From NCBI GenBank assembly GCA_965153455.1, contig OZ234503.1, forward strand, positions 992,001 to 1,056,000: 64,000 nucleotides of DNA, written 5' to 3'. The DNA is from Sphagnum compactum. Lineage: Eukaryota; Bryophyta; Sphagnopsida; Sphagnales. The notes beneath the pieces were generated by a model. That model was not told where the DNA came from and made no database searches. It worked only from the letters and a program-made list of their open reading frames with translations. The position numbers and the translations under genes were made by a program. Shown here piece by piece: positions 22,176 through 35,198 of this stretch. The stretch's first letter is position 1, and the number at the start of each line of letters is the position of its first letter.

Positions 22176-22245
22176 TTGTGTAGTGTAGGGGAGGGCCTTA
22201 AGGTGGGGGGCATTCCTCAAATAAGGATCTTAGGACAAAGTTGTT
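22176..22245 (+). repeat. Dispersed repeat family 2, part A (divergent copy)
   Basis: GGGGGGCATTCCTCAAATAA followed by GGATCTTAGGACAAAG parallels the GGGGCATTC..ACTAAGGGGCTTAGGATAAGG segment at 18244-18332. A part B copy follows at about 22525-22625. Confidence 0.4.
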
Positions 22246-22524
22246 CATTAGACACACAAAATGTGTCTTTGTATGTCAAGTGATTTCATTGGATTTTAAG
22301 TGAATTCACTGGTTCTAATGAACAAGATCTAGTGAGGATGTACTGAATATACTGATCCACTGAAAAAGGACTAGTGAATTACACCTCAATATGTCCCCCC
22401 ACGTTACCCCATCTTAAAGCTCGAGGTGAACATTATTATAACCATAAGCCTAAATATTTGTAGACGTCGATCACAAGGGGCTAGGAGCCTGAAGTGCCTT
22501 ACGCCTCCAATATGTTTCTCATAC

Positions 22525-22625
22525 GTACTTAGGGTTTAGGGTTTAGGTGTAACATCAATATAGTGTATAAAGGTGCCCTCCATATATACTTAGGAATATT
22601 TCTCCGTGTGCACTTTACAACACGT
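22525..22625 (+). repeat. Dispersed repeat family 2, part B (copy 2)
   Basis: After a telomere-like CTTAGGGTTTAGGGTTTAGG it has AAAGGTGCCCTCCATATATA, ACTTAGGAATATTTCTCC and GTGTGCACTTTA, matching the 3' part of the copies at 19868-20050 and 30005-30165. Confidence 0.45.
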
Positions 22626-22917
22626 AGTTATAGCTCGCATGTAGTACAACACCTGAGCAAGGCAGGTGATCAAATAGAGGGCTATTATGCCCTTCTTCTA
22701 TTTGAAGAGTGGATTTTGTTGTCAAGTATTCAGATTCGACACACCCAATGCTCGTTTTGGGTTGAAAGCAATGCAAGCGAGAACTCACTCATCAAAGTCA
22801 TTGAGTAAAATGGGTATCCAAAGCCCCAGAGCCCGGCATACTAATCACCCTTCCTGGTCAATTTAAATGATGAGAAAACAAGTTACCTGTGTAAATTAAT
22901 GAATTAATGAATTAATT

Positions 22918-22948
22918 GAAAATAAAAATAAAAATAAAAATAAAAATG
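22918..22948. repeat. (AAAAT)n microsatellite
   Basis: About six copies of the pentamer AAAAT/AATAA in a row. Confidence 0.9.
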
Positions 22949-25900
22949 AATGACTTGTTTATAACTTGCTATCATTGTCGGAGTTCTTCGCTTGTTTTTT
23001 TTCCCTCAGATATTACCAAAAAAGGAATTCTTGCACCATAGCTGTATAGTATGCAATAATTGCATTGCAATGGTGTCCGAGCAAAGGACATATCTTTTAT
23101 GGTGAAGGAGTCAAGCAAGGAAAAATCATGTTCTCTCTCGTGGGAAGGCCTGATCCTGAGCTTCTCACCTAACTTCAAATGTTTTGGAGCTTAAACCAAA
23201 TGTCACATGCTTTACAACAATTTTACTACAATCCTTAAGCCAAACTTCCTTTGCAATAAATCAAATATATCATAACTTGAAATTTGCTTTCTTTAAACCC
23301 TAAGCCAAATATCCCACACCTTTAAGACAAATGTAAAACAATCCTAATCAAACATGAAACAACCCTACAAATAAATGCATCACAACTCCAAGCCAAGTCT
23401 CGTACACCCTAAAACACAAATGTCTAGTAACCCTAAAGCAAAGACCTTAGATACGGTACATAGTAACGTTAGGTCATAAGATCATGAGCAAGCATGTATT
23501 TGGTATGTATACAATTCTTAATGACATAATATACATATAGTTGTTTAGTGTTGGACACTAAGCCAACATGTTCTATCCCAAGACCAAACTAGTTTGGCAT
23601 ATGCATTTTGGCCTAGGTTTGGAGTCATGTTCCACATGGCCCTTTTGGTATTCCCTTGATGTCAATATGTGAACTTATATGATTCAACTCCTAAAAATTA
23701 ATGCAACGTTTGGTCCTTCGTCCCACGTACTCCTCTTGTTGTGCATGGTTATGTTCTTATGACATGGAACGAGGCATAATTGTTACTAAACACAAACCTT
23801 TGAAGGTAAGTACTAACTTTGAGGTTCACAATTTCAGCATTATTTTATTTTTGATCTCATCACTTTTGAATGCGAATTAACATTTTTTGACCAACTAAAT
23901 GGGCACAACTCAAAATCATCTTCCTTTGAAGCTAGCCTAAATAGTGCTATTCATACCAACCAAAACAAATGGGCTTTTTAGTTTAACAAAATCCACATTG
24001 GAATGCGAGATTTGTCATCTATTCCATTCAATTGGAATGCATTTCTTGGTTTTCCACAAAGATGGACACCTTGATGTATAAATGTTTGGTGAATGGTTGG
24101 TTTGTTACAACTTTGCATCATAGTTGTTGAAATGAATTATGTTTAGTTTGTTGAATTATGACTTTCTAGAAGGTCTACAAGGCTATTCACATATTGATTT
24201 CAACATTGCCCCCTTAGATCTTAAAAAAAACATGTGCCCATATCATTATATAATTTGAGTGTTCACGTAATGTTGTTGCCAATTGAAACACATCAACAAT
24301 TATAATTTGGCATTTCAAATTGTCATTGCAAAAACAGAATGACATTCTAAGATTTGGCAATTGCCACTTCAACAATGTTCAATTGGATTTTGAACAAAAC
24401 AATCTTTTAGCTTAATCAGTAAACAACATTGTGATACCAATATCTCTCTTCCATCTTTTGGTTTTAAAATCATGAACCATGATTATCATAACTAGAAATT
24501 CCACTTGTGGAGCCTTTGTGTATCCTCCTTCACTAATATATCCTAATTTACACTTTTTCCAAGTAATGTAAAAAAAAATTTAGCAGCTCTGAATTGGGTT
24601 AATGTTGTTCATAATTTTACTTTAGATTGATTTGTGTCACTCCCATGCAAGTGCTTCCATGTCCCCACTTCTATAATCAAGCATTGAGGCTTCAAACTCT
24701 AGACAACACTAGACCTACCTTGGTAGGATTACCAATTGTAATCTTTTCCATCTTTCTTTTAAACTTGGTTCTTGTGTAGGCATATAGTGGGATGCACCAG
24801 CCCCATTTCACAATTATATTGCATCTTATGTTCAATGCATTTAAACCAAAGTTAAACACATTTAGTGATAGATTATTCATGATGCTTTAAATTGAGTAAA
24901 TAGAGCTCCGATCACAAAATTTGAAACATAAGTTCAAACATGAAACTTGCATTGAAAGTTAATCAATATAGGTGCCTCCATGTAATTTTCTTCAAGATGT
25001 TCCATCCATTTTGGCACTATAGTAAACCCCTTTTGTAATCACGTCCATTTTAATCAAATTCTTGTTTGTGTCACACATTTTTATGGTAACCATCTATTTA
25101 GTAAAAAACACCACTCTTTAGAGTCAGTATCACATTCGTTAATAGCACAAAACATTTGTAAAGCTTTTTTTGTAAATTTGACTATAATGGGAGAAATCTA
25201 GAGCAAATATTAGGATTTTGTAAATTGTAGTTCCTTTTGGCAATTGTTAGTGTTGCTTTGTGTTTAAGTTGTGCAAATTGACAACAATGAATCTAGTTGA
25301 AGAGAAAAAAAAAATGATTTTCTAATGTAGGCAAGCAAAAGATATGCAAACTTGCCAAGAAAGTAGAAAATCTTAATTTAAAAACCATACTTGACAAAAT
25401 ACACAAGCTAATAATTAAGGAGTTCAAATTCAATGTAAATCATCACATTAAAATAGATAAAAAATCACAACCTGCTTCAAGTCGAATAATGCATACTAGA
25501 GCTTAGAAGAATCCGTGTAAGAAATTCAAACAATTGACACCTTTATTCTAGCATAAAAGAGTTACTTTGTGAGGTTTTTTTTTGCCTATAGTCACAATCT
25601 TGTAAGGGTTTTATATGGAATGTGACAATACACATTTAAATCACAATTCATTAATGTCAAAAAAAAATGGTCATCAAGGGCGTGATTATAAAGGGGGTTT
25701 ACTATGTATGGTTCATTTAAGACCATCCTTGTTCTACATTAGTTTAAACTTTGGTGATCATAGGCACCATGTGGCAAATGCAAATTTTGACACTAGACAT
25801 TCATAGATGTGCATTAATCCATTGAAAACATGTACATTGTTATGTGAAGTGGTAGGAGTTTAGGGTTTAAAAACCAGGAAACTTTAAATGAATCATTTTT

Positions 25901-26870
25901 TTGTAAAAACAAAGATAATTTCTAAAACTAAAAACCTTCCCAAGCATTCAAGCTTCATGAGCTACAAAATTAGCAACTATTTTTTTCATGAATTTTTTAT
26001 TTTGCAAAAGTAAAAGCAAGTGCAATTTGAACTTTTTTGTTTCTCTTCAGATCCTTTACAAGCTTCAAAGAAATATAGACACTTTTAAAGCTGATCTAAG
26101 CTACACATCATTTGCCAACATAAGGAAACTTTGTATAAATGCCATAGCAACAACCCTCATCAACCTTTGTTGCTCCAAATTAAGTTTTCCTCATTCACAT
26201 TGTTATCCACATGCCCAAGTACTCCTTGAAGACTTGCTTATGTTTTGAAGACTTTGTTTATGTTTCTTTAATAATATAAGCGGGTGGATTATTTTTTGCA
26301 TGAAAACGTGTAATTAACTTAAACAAATGCTCCCCAATTTGTGATGAGTGCCATCTTGTGCAAATTGTGCGATATTAGTTATTTGGTGATCAAGTTGGAG
26401 AAATCATCTCGAAAGTAATAATACTACCTTGTGTCCTACTATTGTGTCCAAAACTCCTCTTGTGAATTATGATGACCAAATATAAGATTATATTTAAATT
26501 TTCTTCATTTAACTTTTGTAAATTGAAAGCTTCCCAAAACTTAGTTTTTGGACTACCACCATTAGCAATTGAACATTTTGAGCTCAACAAATTCTTTGAA
26601 CTCTACAAACTAGTAATGTATTCAAACCATGTTTGACATCTACTTCATAATCAAAATTCATGTGATAGTAATCAACCTTTTATTTTCTAGCGAAATTTTG
26701 TCAAAAAGTGAAATTTAAAAATCCTTAAATTAAGTGATTTTTTTGAAACTTTCAGGTGCCTAAGCTTGAAATTTTTTAAAGAAAAAATTGCTAGATTTCT
26801 ATACATGTTTCAAGTAGGTAGCCAAAAATATACTGGGCTGTTTAGAATTTTCTTAATTTCAATATCTTTT

Positions 26871-26929
26871 ATTAGCCAAATTTGGCTAATGCATCTATGG
26901 ATGATTGCCATGTTGGCTACATCACAATA
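26871..26929 (-). repeat. Dispersed repeat family 1, copy 3
   Basis: On the minus strand this reads GTGATGTAGCCAACATGGCA then ATCATCCATAGATGC and AGCCAAATTTGGCTAAT. The first part closely matches 33001-33030 and the reverse complement of 900-930. The segment between the two conserved blocks is shorter than in other copies. Confidence 0.5.
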
Positions 26930-27842
26930 TTGACCAAAAAATAACTAGTAGTAATTTCGCTATCCCAATGGCAAATATATATATATAAATATATTGATTG
27001 CAACAAAAATGATACTTTCCTTTATAATCCACACCTCTTAAACAACAATAACACAAAAAGAGCTTTGCTAGTTAATTAGTATTCCTTCCAAACTTATTGG
27101 TGACACAAAAATTACATGTACACAAATCCCATTTCCTTCAATGGTAAGTTAGTCCATCAATCATGGGATGCTTTATTGTTGTGCAACTAAGATCAACTAA
27201 TTAGTAACATCCGGTTAAAACGAATCTACGAGAGTATTCAAATCATAGTATAAAATACAACATATGCAAATACCATGAATGTGTATCCTTAAAGATCCTA
27301 ATCAATGGATGGATCCATCCAACGATTTGTTTGCATCATTTTTCAAATCAATGGATGGATCCTTCTCTTGTATTTGTTGGATGGTTTCCATGAAGGATTT
27401 AAAACTTCTCCTCAACCCTAAATCCTCAAGATTTTTAACATTAAAGGAGTCATTCAATTTTAATGAAAATTGACTCGCTTATCCCAATTCTTTTCCATCC
27501 AACAAACAAGACCAATAAACAATTTAAAAAAAAGGAAATTATGGAATTTTTATTTTCCCCCCCCTCCCAACAAGTGGGTAAAAGTGAAGATTGGAGGGGC
27601 ACTCAATGAACTAACCTCCCAAAACCTAATTAGGATTAGGGCACAATGTGCTTTGGGTTTGTGACTAATTAACTGCCTAATAACCACTTTATAAACTGAA
27701 TAGCTTTGCTTAGTGCATCACCCATCTTTCTAATGTCACTTAATCTTCCACTAAATGACTTTCAATTGTTTTCAATTGTTATAATAATTTGTTAGTAGAG
27801 ATTTTAAGATTTAGAAAAGACAAAAGGAAAATGCAAAGTAAA

Positions 27843-27856
27843 TTATATATATAAAG
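27843..27856 (+). promoter_or_regulatory. Candidate TATA box of the unknown gene
   Basis: TTATATATATAAAG lies about 75-90 bases before the start codon at 27931, a suitable distance for a plant core promoter with a short leader. In such AT-rich DNA the motif alone is weak evidence. Confidence 0.35.
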
Positions 27857-27930
27857 CGATTAAAAACTTTTTTGGGAATAATAATTTAAGATAATTTTTT
27901 TTTGCAAGAAAGAGTATCTAGATCATCACT

Positions 27931-29075
27931 ATGTCAACAACACATTCAAGTAAATCATCGAGACCAAGGATACCAATTCCCAACACCTATGATCCTATCA
28001 CTCGACAATTGAAATACGTAGACAAAGCACATCGATTTTGTGTTCCAAATCACATTGCGCCTTCTTTTACACCTCGCGACAATTACTTGAAATACCACAT
28101 GCGCACCCATACTTCGGTAAAGACACTGAAATTGAGGTCGGGACATCTTGTTGCTGTAAGTATATATGCTCTCAAAACAAATCAAATCAAATTAATAATG
28201 TGTGCAAAATTTGTTAAAAAGACAATTTTTGTTTTTTCATCAAGTAGTACTAAAAAAACTGCATTTAAAAGCCTTGTCCAAGTTAGTTTAATAATACCCA
28301 ATTCATTCATACAAATGTAGTGATAATATATAGCAAATGACTTACTTGAACATTTTAAGTTAGTTTTTGTTGATGTTTTTTTTTTATAGGTTCCCCACCC
28401 TCAAGTCTTGTCCGGATACAAAGCTCCCCGTACTCATGAACAAAGACATCTCTTTAGTGACCTCACGTAAGCTTTTTACTTATTCTTCTTCATAATATCA
28501 CTAACCCAAAACTAAAAATTCAGTCATAATGTGGAAAAAAAAATTAAAAAATCCCCAATTTTTTTGTTCCCCTTGAAAATTTGGTCAAGTCTTTTTTTTT
28601 TTCTTTTTTTTTCTAAAAGAGAATTCTCAAGAGAATATTCTTCTTTTGCGTTTGAGGTTGCCGAATGCAAAAAATTGCCGAAATCAAAAGAAAAAAAAAA
28701 AAAAAAAGGCACTCAAATTAGAAGTCCTAAGAATGCAATAAGTTTTGACAAAGACAAACTCTAAATACACTAAATAATGCAAATCTCTTCTCATGGAATG
28801 AACTTGGGATGTGTAGAACCAAACGACATTTTGAAAAGATGGTGCACACCGTGGGAATGGAAATCGACTCATTTCACAAGAGGTTATGTCCATTTCGTTT
28901 GACGGCGCTACGGAATTATGTTCCATGGAGCTTAATGGCTCAAAATGTAATTGGTACAAGAGCTTTTGATGAGCGAAACGCAAGCTACTTGAGGTTAATC
29001 TTGAACTTCAAAATTTCCAATTCTCTTCTTATGGTTATAGGACCAATATCAATAGCTTTTTATCCAAATGAATAA
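27931..29075 (+). CDS. Three-exon gene, unknown function
   Basis: I do not recognise the product. Exons: 27931-28155 (donor GTAAGT), 28390-28466 (acceptor TTATAG, donor GTAAGC), and 28817 to a stop at 29075. Phases fit throughout, giving about 186 residues. Visible features are a Ser-rich start, RPRIPIPNTYDP, a segment with spaced aromatic residues (RFCVPNHIAPSFTPRDNYLKY), GYKAPRTHEQRHLF in exon 2, and RAFDERNASY in exon 3. There is no signal peptide, membrane segment or zinc-finger pattern. Codon and base use are richer in GC than the surrounding DNA, and consistent splice sites with matching phases argue for a real gene. The last exon could end earlier at a donor near 28995 and continue in an unseen exon. 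It may equally be a remnant. The short, aromatic, proline-containing style recalls microtubule-associated small proteins, but that is only an impression. Confidence 0.5.
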
Positions 29076-29805
29076 CTACCCATTTGATGAAAATGGGTGT
29101 GAGAGATGCAATCAAAAGCTTATATATATTCATGAATATTTGGGGTTTTTTTTTTCTTCTCAATTTGGTGATATTGAAAATTCGATGATAAAACTAGTTG
29201 AATTTTACACTTGAAAAACAGAATTTTCCCAAATTTTCCCAAATTTTTTGTCAGAAATTTTGTAAGCAAAAAGAAGATTAAGCTAACCCAAAATGAACTG
29301 ACTTGGTTGGTCCATTTGGGTCTTATAATGAAGGCTGGAATCTAGGTACCAACCTCACACGAAAACACCATTGACTACCAACCAACGATATATGAGAATT
29401 GTGAAAAACTCGGAATCTATGCAATCCAATCCCAATATCTTTGCGGGTACATTAATGCTATTTATATGATCTTTTATCTATTTTTTTAATAAAAAATTTC
29501 AACATGACTTTGTATTATTATTTGGTACCCAACATAAACCCATGCTTCCCCCTTTCAACAATTGAAAAATAAAAATTGGAAAATTATTAGCATAAAATTT
29601 TCAATGATTTTTCAACAATAATGGAAATCTAAGTACCATTTACCTCATTCAAGTCTAATGGAACATACAAAAGTCTAAACCCTAATGTACAAGGAACCTT
29701 GACAAAGGATCAACAATTGTGTTAATTGTTTCATTCATATGGGGGTTTACTTGTAGTGAAATCGAAGATGTTACACAAATTTCAGCTTGGTGACATGGAT
29801 TAGGC

Positions 29806-29886
29806 ATAGGGTAAATCCCTAAGGGGGAGTGGCCGGGGTGAGGTTCCCAAAATAAGGGGCCTAGGATGAGATGGTAGTCGAGTCCT
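29806..29886 (+). repeat. Dispersed repeat family 2, part A (copy 3)
   Basis: It has GGGTAAATCCCTAAGGGGGA, then GGTTCCCAAAATAAGGGGCC and TAGGATGAGATGGTAG, in the same order as 18244-18332. A part B copy begins about 120 bases later. Confidence 0.5.
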
Positions 29887-30004
29887 TCATTTTGAGAATA
29901 TGTCTCCAACCCATGCATGGGCTTTACCATTGGAAAGCATGAGGTGAAGGTTATCAAAAACCTAAACATTATGTAAATCGCAAGCCATACAAGCAAGGGG
30001 GAGA

Positions 30005-30165
30005 GTCCTTACATCTACTTCTCAAGAATCGAATGGACCTTACACCTATAAGCAAGTAGAGGTGTAAAATCACTCCTCTTTTCTAGGAGGGATATTCATG
30101 GATAAACCCTAAACCTACGAGGTTCCCTCCAAAAACACTAGGGTATTCCTTTACGTGCTTTTAGG
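30005..30165 (+). repeat. Dispersed repeat family 2, part B (copy 3)
   Basis: CCTTACACCTATAAGCAAGT, then GGTTCCCTCCAAAAACACTA, GGGTATTCCTTTACGTGCTT parallels 19868-20050. A telomere-like TAAACCCTAAACCTA lies just before the 3' segment, as in copy 2. Confidence 0.5.
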
Positions 30166-31342
30166 AAAATGAATTAGGAACAAGTCCTTTTAAGTTCCAT
30201 TGGTATGCCTAGATTTCTTTACGTGTAATTGTTTGTTCTCATTCGGAGTACTCCTGAATTTTCATGGGTTTGAAACTCCATTGGTTTCACAAAATTGTTG
30301 CTTTTTTTACCAAAAATTTGGATTTTTTTTAATCACCTTTTTTTTCTAGTGTAAATTCAACTAGTTTTGCTATTACCCAAAAATTGGAAAAATCCTACAA
30401 AAATTAAAACACCATAAATAACAACTACATATCCACAAAGGTTTACTATTATCATTATCATAATTTACTTGTTAGGTTTAAAATTTAAAAACATTGTTGG
30501 ACATCTTATGCCTTTTAAGTCTTTGCCATTTGCAATATGTATTGAGTTGACCCTAACAACCTAAGCTCTTTCCTACAACCAATTTACCTCTATTTCAAGC
30601 CTTAATTAGAAACCTGGCACAATCTACTCCTCTTCAAATGGGATTATCAAACCAAGTTTACACACACATAAATCTTTGGTAAAAATGTCAGCCAAAATCA
30701 AATAAGGAAATAAGAATGAAAAATTTTGCAATTTTTAAAATGTGAATGGGAATGTGAGGAACTTTGAAGTGAGCCGCCACTTCAAGCTATGATCCCATTA
30801 CTTTGATTGGTGCACTTCTTGAGTGAACGTAAGCAAGAGAGTTCATCAATTCAATTTTGATGCATACTCTAGTTTGGTTAAAACCTCACCCAAATCAAAG
30901 GGGAATAACATAATCAAGAGACCAATTGAAACCCCTCAAAAGACTCCATGCAACCTAAACTTTTTAGTTTGAAAAATGTTGAAATTTCCATTGCACAAGC
31001 CCAATTCCCCCCAAAAAAAGTTTTTGACCTATCAAGCATTTCAAGGTTAAATTGTTGTAAATAGTTATTGGCAATATGTCATATGTGAGATCATTACACC
31101 AAAAGGTGGCATTTGTGACTTGGACATTTATGTAATTATGATTAAATTTTAGTCATGTTTGCAATTACATAATTAACTCATGTCATGAGGCTGACAATTA
31201 TATGATTAAAGCATATGGTTTGATTTCAAAACCATGTTTCACAAAGTAACAAAATGAATTGAACGCATCAAGAAACTAAGAAAATGAAAAAAAAAAGAAG
31301 TAACATGTTCATAACATGTTCATAATTCTCATTAGGAAAATC

Positions 31343-31370
31343 ATATATATATATATATATATATATATTC
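31343..31370. repeat. (AT)n microsatellite
   Basis: Uninterrupted AT dinucleotide run of about 13 copies. Confidence 0.95.
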
Positions 31371-31539
31371 CAAAGGTAGCCCCCAAAAAAAGGTAATTAA
31401 ATATGATCATCAACCAATTGTGAATGATCTAAAATTTTGTAATTTTTCATAGGAACCAAAAAAATAGAAAATCAAACATCATGCCATTTAATTTTTTCCT
31501 TCTTAGAACCAATATTAAAGTACACTCACACTATATTTT

Positions 31540-32040
31540 GTTTAGGTTTTGTTTATGTTTGGACCTAGTCAATCTAGGTTTAACTTTGATTAACTTAAGT
31601 TTAGTCAAGGTTTATCTTAAATTTAACTTACATTTAACTTTTATGTTTAACTTATGTTAAAATTTATGTTAAATAGGTTTAGCTTTTATGTTTAACCTGA
31701 ATTTAACTTCTAAAATTTAGTTTAAATTATCTAGGTTTATAACTTTTAAATTTAACCTTTAAGTTTAGCTTAAATTTATCTTTTAAATTTAACCTAGGTT
31801 TAACATTCAAGTTTAACCTATAGGTTTAGCTTAAGTTTTAATCTTTAAATTTAACTTGTAGGTTTAGTTTAAGTTTAGCTTTTAGATTTATTTTAAATTT
31901 AGCCTTTAAATTTAACATAAGTAACATTAAGTTTAATTAATTAATTTACAATAGTTTAAGGAGGCCTAGGTTAACCGAACTTACCTTAGGCTAGACTTAG
32001 TGGGTGGCCTTAATTAGCTTAGGTTAAAATATGTTAATGT
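31540..32040 (+). repeat. Cryptic repeat of TTTAACTTAGG-like words
   Basis: For about 500 bases the plus strand is made mostly of short variable words of the type GTTTAACTTT, AGGTTTAGCTT, AAATTTAACCT, with a spacing near 10-14 bases. No exact period holds for long, so this is a degenerate simple array rather than a clean satellite. Related AGGTTAGG words continue thinly to about 32260. Confidence 0.65.
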
Positions 32041-33000
32041 TTAAAGCTTTGTGATGACTAATTATATTATAAATGAAAAGTTATGGTGTAATGATTAAGG
32101 ATTTGAAAAATGGAAGTGAATGGTTCAAGTTTTTGCATCTATATCCTACGATTATGTAGGTTCCTTGCCTAGGTAATTCACCTAACATATTCTAGATTTG
32201 TTTTAGTTTAGGTAGCCTAGCTAAGCTTTTAGGTTAGGTTGTTTAACCTATACTTCCTAACTTAAATGGCCTAAATTAGACTTCTTAAGTCTTGATTGTC
32301 ATGTGACATCACATGATTAGGCAAAAAATGTTCATATCCTAGTTTTAAGTTGTCACCAACAACCCATAAATATTTTTTAAAATTTGAAACATGCAACCAT
32401 CTGGCAACTCATAAATGGGCAATAAATTTTTGAATTTAACCTAAGTACCACATGACAACAAAAAATTAATTAAAATTTTTTTAATGTATATTTTAAAATT
32501 TGAATCTCAATTGTTGGATGTGTCCCATGACTACTATTGAATTTAATATTACAAAAATCAACAACCATGATCACATGATCTTTGGTGATCGTGATCATCC
32601 ATCCATGACTGTAGTCATGAAAATTGTATGGAATAACATAAATGACTATTGTCATGGCATAAACAATTATAATCATGGTTGCAAGTAAATGACATAAATA
32701 ATGAGTTTGAATTGATTACATAATCATCTAATCACTAAAGCATATATGATAAGTAGTCGTGGACAAAATCATAAATGCCACCTTTTGGCATAGTGAATGA
32801 ATAGTGTGGTCTGTGATTGATTGGTTATTAAATGTCATATATGATAAACAACATGCTAATTAATAATTTATGTCAAATGTTACTTTGCCAATGAATATGT
32901 GATGATATTTTTGCATTGTGGCCTTCAAAACAAAAAAAATCATATAAGATGGATGTGCTAAAATATTGAATATTGACCAATGTTTCATTTTTGTGAATTT

Positions 33001-33068
33001 TGTGATGTAACCAAAGTGGCAATCATCCATAAAAATATTTAAACAAATTTGGTTATAAATGACATAAG
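33001..33068 (+). repeat. Dispersed repeat family 1, copy 4
   Basis: TGTGATGTAACCAAAGTGGC followed by AATCATCCATAAAAATATTT and AAACAAATTTGGTTATAAAT shows the full motif order of the family in a compact form. Confidence 0.55.
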
Positions 33069-35198
33069 TGTTTTTAACTTTCAGCACATGTTGGATCTGC
33101 TATGCCTTGAATGTTTTTGTTGTATCAATATTATAATTTTTGGAATGTTATATTATTTAATTTTTTTGTCAATTCACTTTTGTATAATTTTTTTCAATTT
33201 TCATGTGATTACGAGTTTAATATGTTCCAACGTTCAAAACATATGGATACAACAAAACTTTTCTAAGTTCATCCCAAAATGGCACGTATATTTTAATGTG
33301 AGAACATGAGATAACAAGCCTTCTTTCTATAGTTTTTAACATGGGATTCAAAGACAAAACATATGGGTTAAATCTTTTATTTGTTCATTAGTTGCAAATT
33401 GAGTTGCAACTATAACACTTAAACGCTCAAGGCAAACCAGATCCAAAGGGGGGGGGGGGGTTTCCATTGTTTTTGGTGTCTAAACAAAACTTGAACCCCT
33501 TTTATTGTTTTACATTTGCTAGAATTAAAATTGTTTTAGCAAATTAGGCAATGGTGTTTTCAATTTTTTTATTCTTTCAACATTTTGCCCTTGAAATTTC
33601 CTAATATTTCAGAACATGAATTTTTACTTAATTTATGTCAAACTTGACCACATGGTAGGGTAAATGGTTAGTACATAGGTAAAAGACTTGTGCATTCTTA
33701 TCATATTAGTATTAAACATAGGAATTGAGCTAACTAATGTAATTAGCTGAGAACACAAAGCAATGAAAAATGGTTCCTATCCATGCACCATGTCTTCATG
33801 GTACATAGATGGCTATGGTTCAATATAGGGCCATGTTTGAAAGGTGGGGTATTTCCAAAATAAGCACCCACCTAAGGTGAAAGGTTGTTTATTTTGGTAA
33901 CGCCGTGTTGGAAAGGTGTTGCCTTATGTAAAGCACCAACATTTTTTTTCCTTGTTTTCATTTTTTTCTATGATATTTGACAAGTATCACTTGCTAATCA
34001 TGGAAAGAAAAGAAAAAAGATGCATTCCAAAAGTTTGTTGCAACAAACATTTCATTTTTTGAAATGCCTCATCATATGTAGAGGACAAATTCCACTTTGA
34101 AAAGGATGTAGCTTCAAAACCAATCTAACCAATTATTAAACAATTTAGGGTTTAAGGTTTTGGTGAAGTCTAGTAATGATGGTGATTTTTGAATTTTGTG
34201 TCTTTGCACTCATGAAGGATGTTAACAATGGTAGTTTTATGTCGTGTGAGATATTGTTTTAAGAATGTTGCAAGCACATCTGTGGCTTTCTTTTTCAAGT
34301 TTGTTGTTTTTGCCTAAAAATCTAATGATGATGTTGGCATTGAAGATATGGCAATGGAGATAAGGTTGATGGGACAAGATAAATGGGGTGGGGGAGAATC
34401 ACAAAGAAGGCAAGTTTGTGTTTAAACATGTGGAGATAAGTTTGGTGTCTTTCATTTGTGTGGAAACATCTATGGTTCTTGATTTGTATCCTTTCCTTTT
34501 TTCATTACATGTCAAAATGCATAATTGAGTAAGGAAATATGTAGGTGGGTGTGAATTTTTTTTCCTTAAAATGTTACAAGAGGAATGGAGATCGTGACTA
34601 AATCTAGATCCATGGTACGTCATGTCCCAATAATTGTCAAGAAAACATAGAAAAAGTTGTGGGGTTTTGGGAAGTTGGCATTTGGTTTTGTTGAAGCTAG
34701 TTTATATGTTAGTTACTCAAAAAATCAATTTTGCTTTGTTGGGATATGTTGTAAGTTGCACATGGATGTTATTTGAGAAAATGTTATGTGAGAAAGATTC
34801 ACGAGAATCTATTACAAAATTGGAGAAGACAATCAATTTCTAGATTTAGGTTTAAAGAGAAGATGAATGTATGTAGAGAAAGATTGTGGGCATAAGAATT
34901 ATGCATTGTTCAATGAAGCTCTAAGGGATATGACAAAAGAGGGATGATACCTGAGCAAGAAGACCAAAGAGGTGGACAATTGAACGTTGAATCCATTTCC
35001 ATGTGAAAAATTTGTGATGTGTGTTGTTACATACGACAATTTGTCGTTTTGATAATCATGCCATTGGAGCATTAAAAATGCATGTCGTGGGTGAATGATG
35101 TTTGTAGTGGGGCTTCTTTGTATCTAGAGAATGTGCTCTACTCAATGTTCAAGAACATTTGCACCCAAAGTCAAACGCCATGGAACCAAGCCCATGCA

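Larger units (their letters stand above)
20330..27840. other. Gene-poor AT-rich region with interstitial telomere-like motifs
   Basis: No gene is supported. Besides the repeats listed separately, the region has scattered CCCTAAA/TTTAGGG runs (21114-21130, 21290-21310, 21465-21515, 22020-22034, 22527-22545) and an (AAAAT)n run. Open frames are short and have no family resemblance. Confidence 0.6.
29080..35080. other. Gene-poor AT-rich region
   Basis: No gene is supported. Open frames are short, and pairs on opposite strands (such as 32470-32690) reflect local near-palindromic AT-rich sequence. Repeats inside it are listed separately, including an AT microsatellite and a G-run of 12 bases at about 33450. 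Confidence 0.6.

Noticed and set aside
32470-32690. Overlapping open frames on both strands with similar composition
   Set aside because: Local AT-rich near-palindromes (for example CATGACTGTAGTCATG) explain the mirrored frames.
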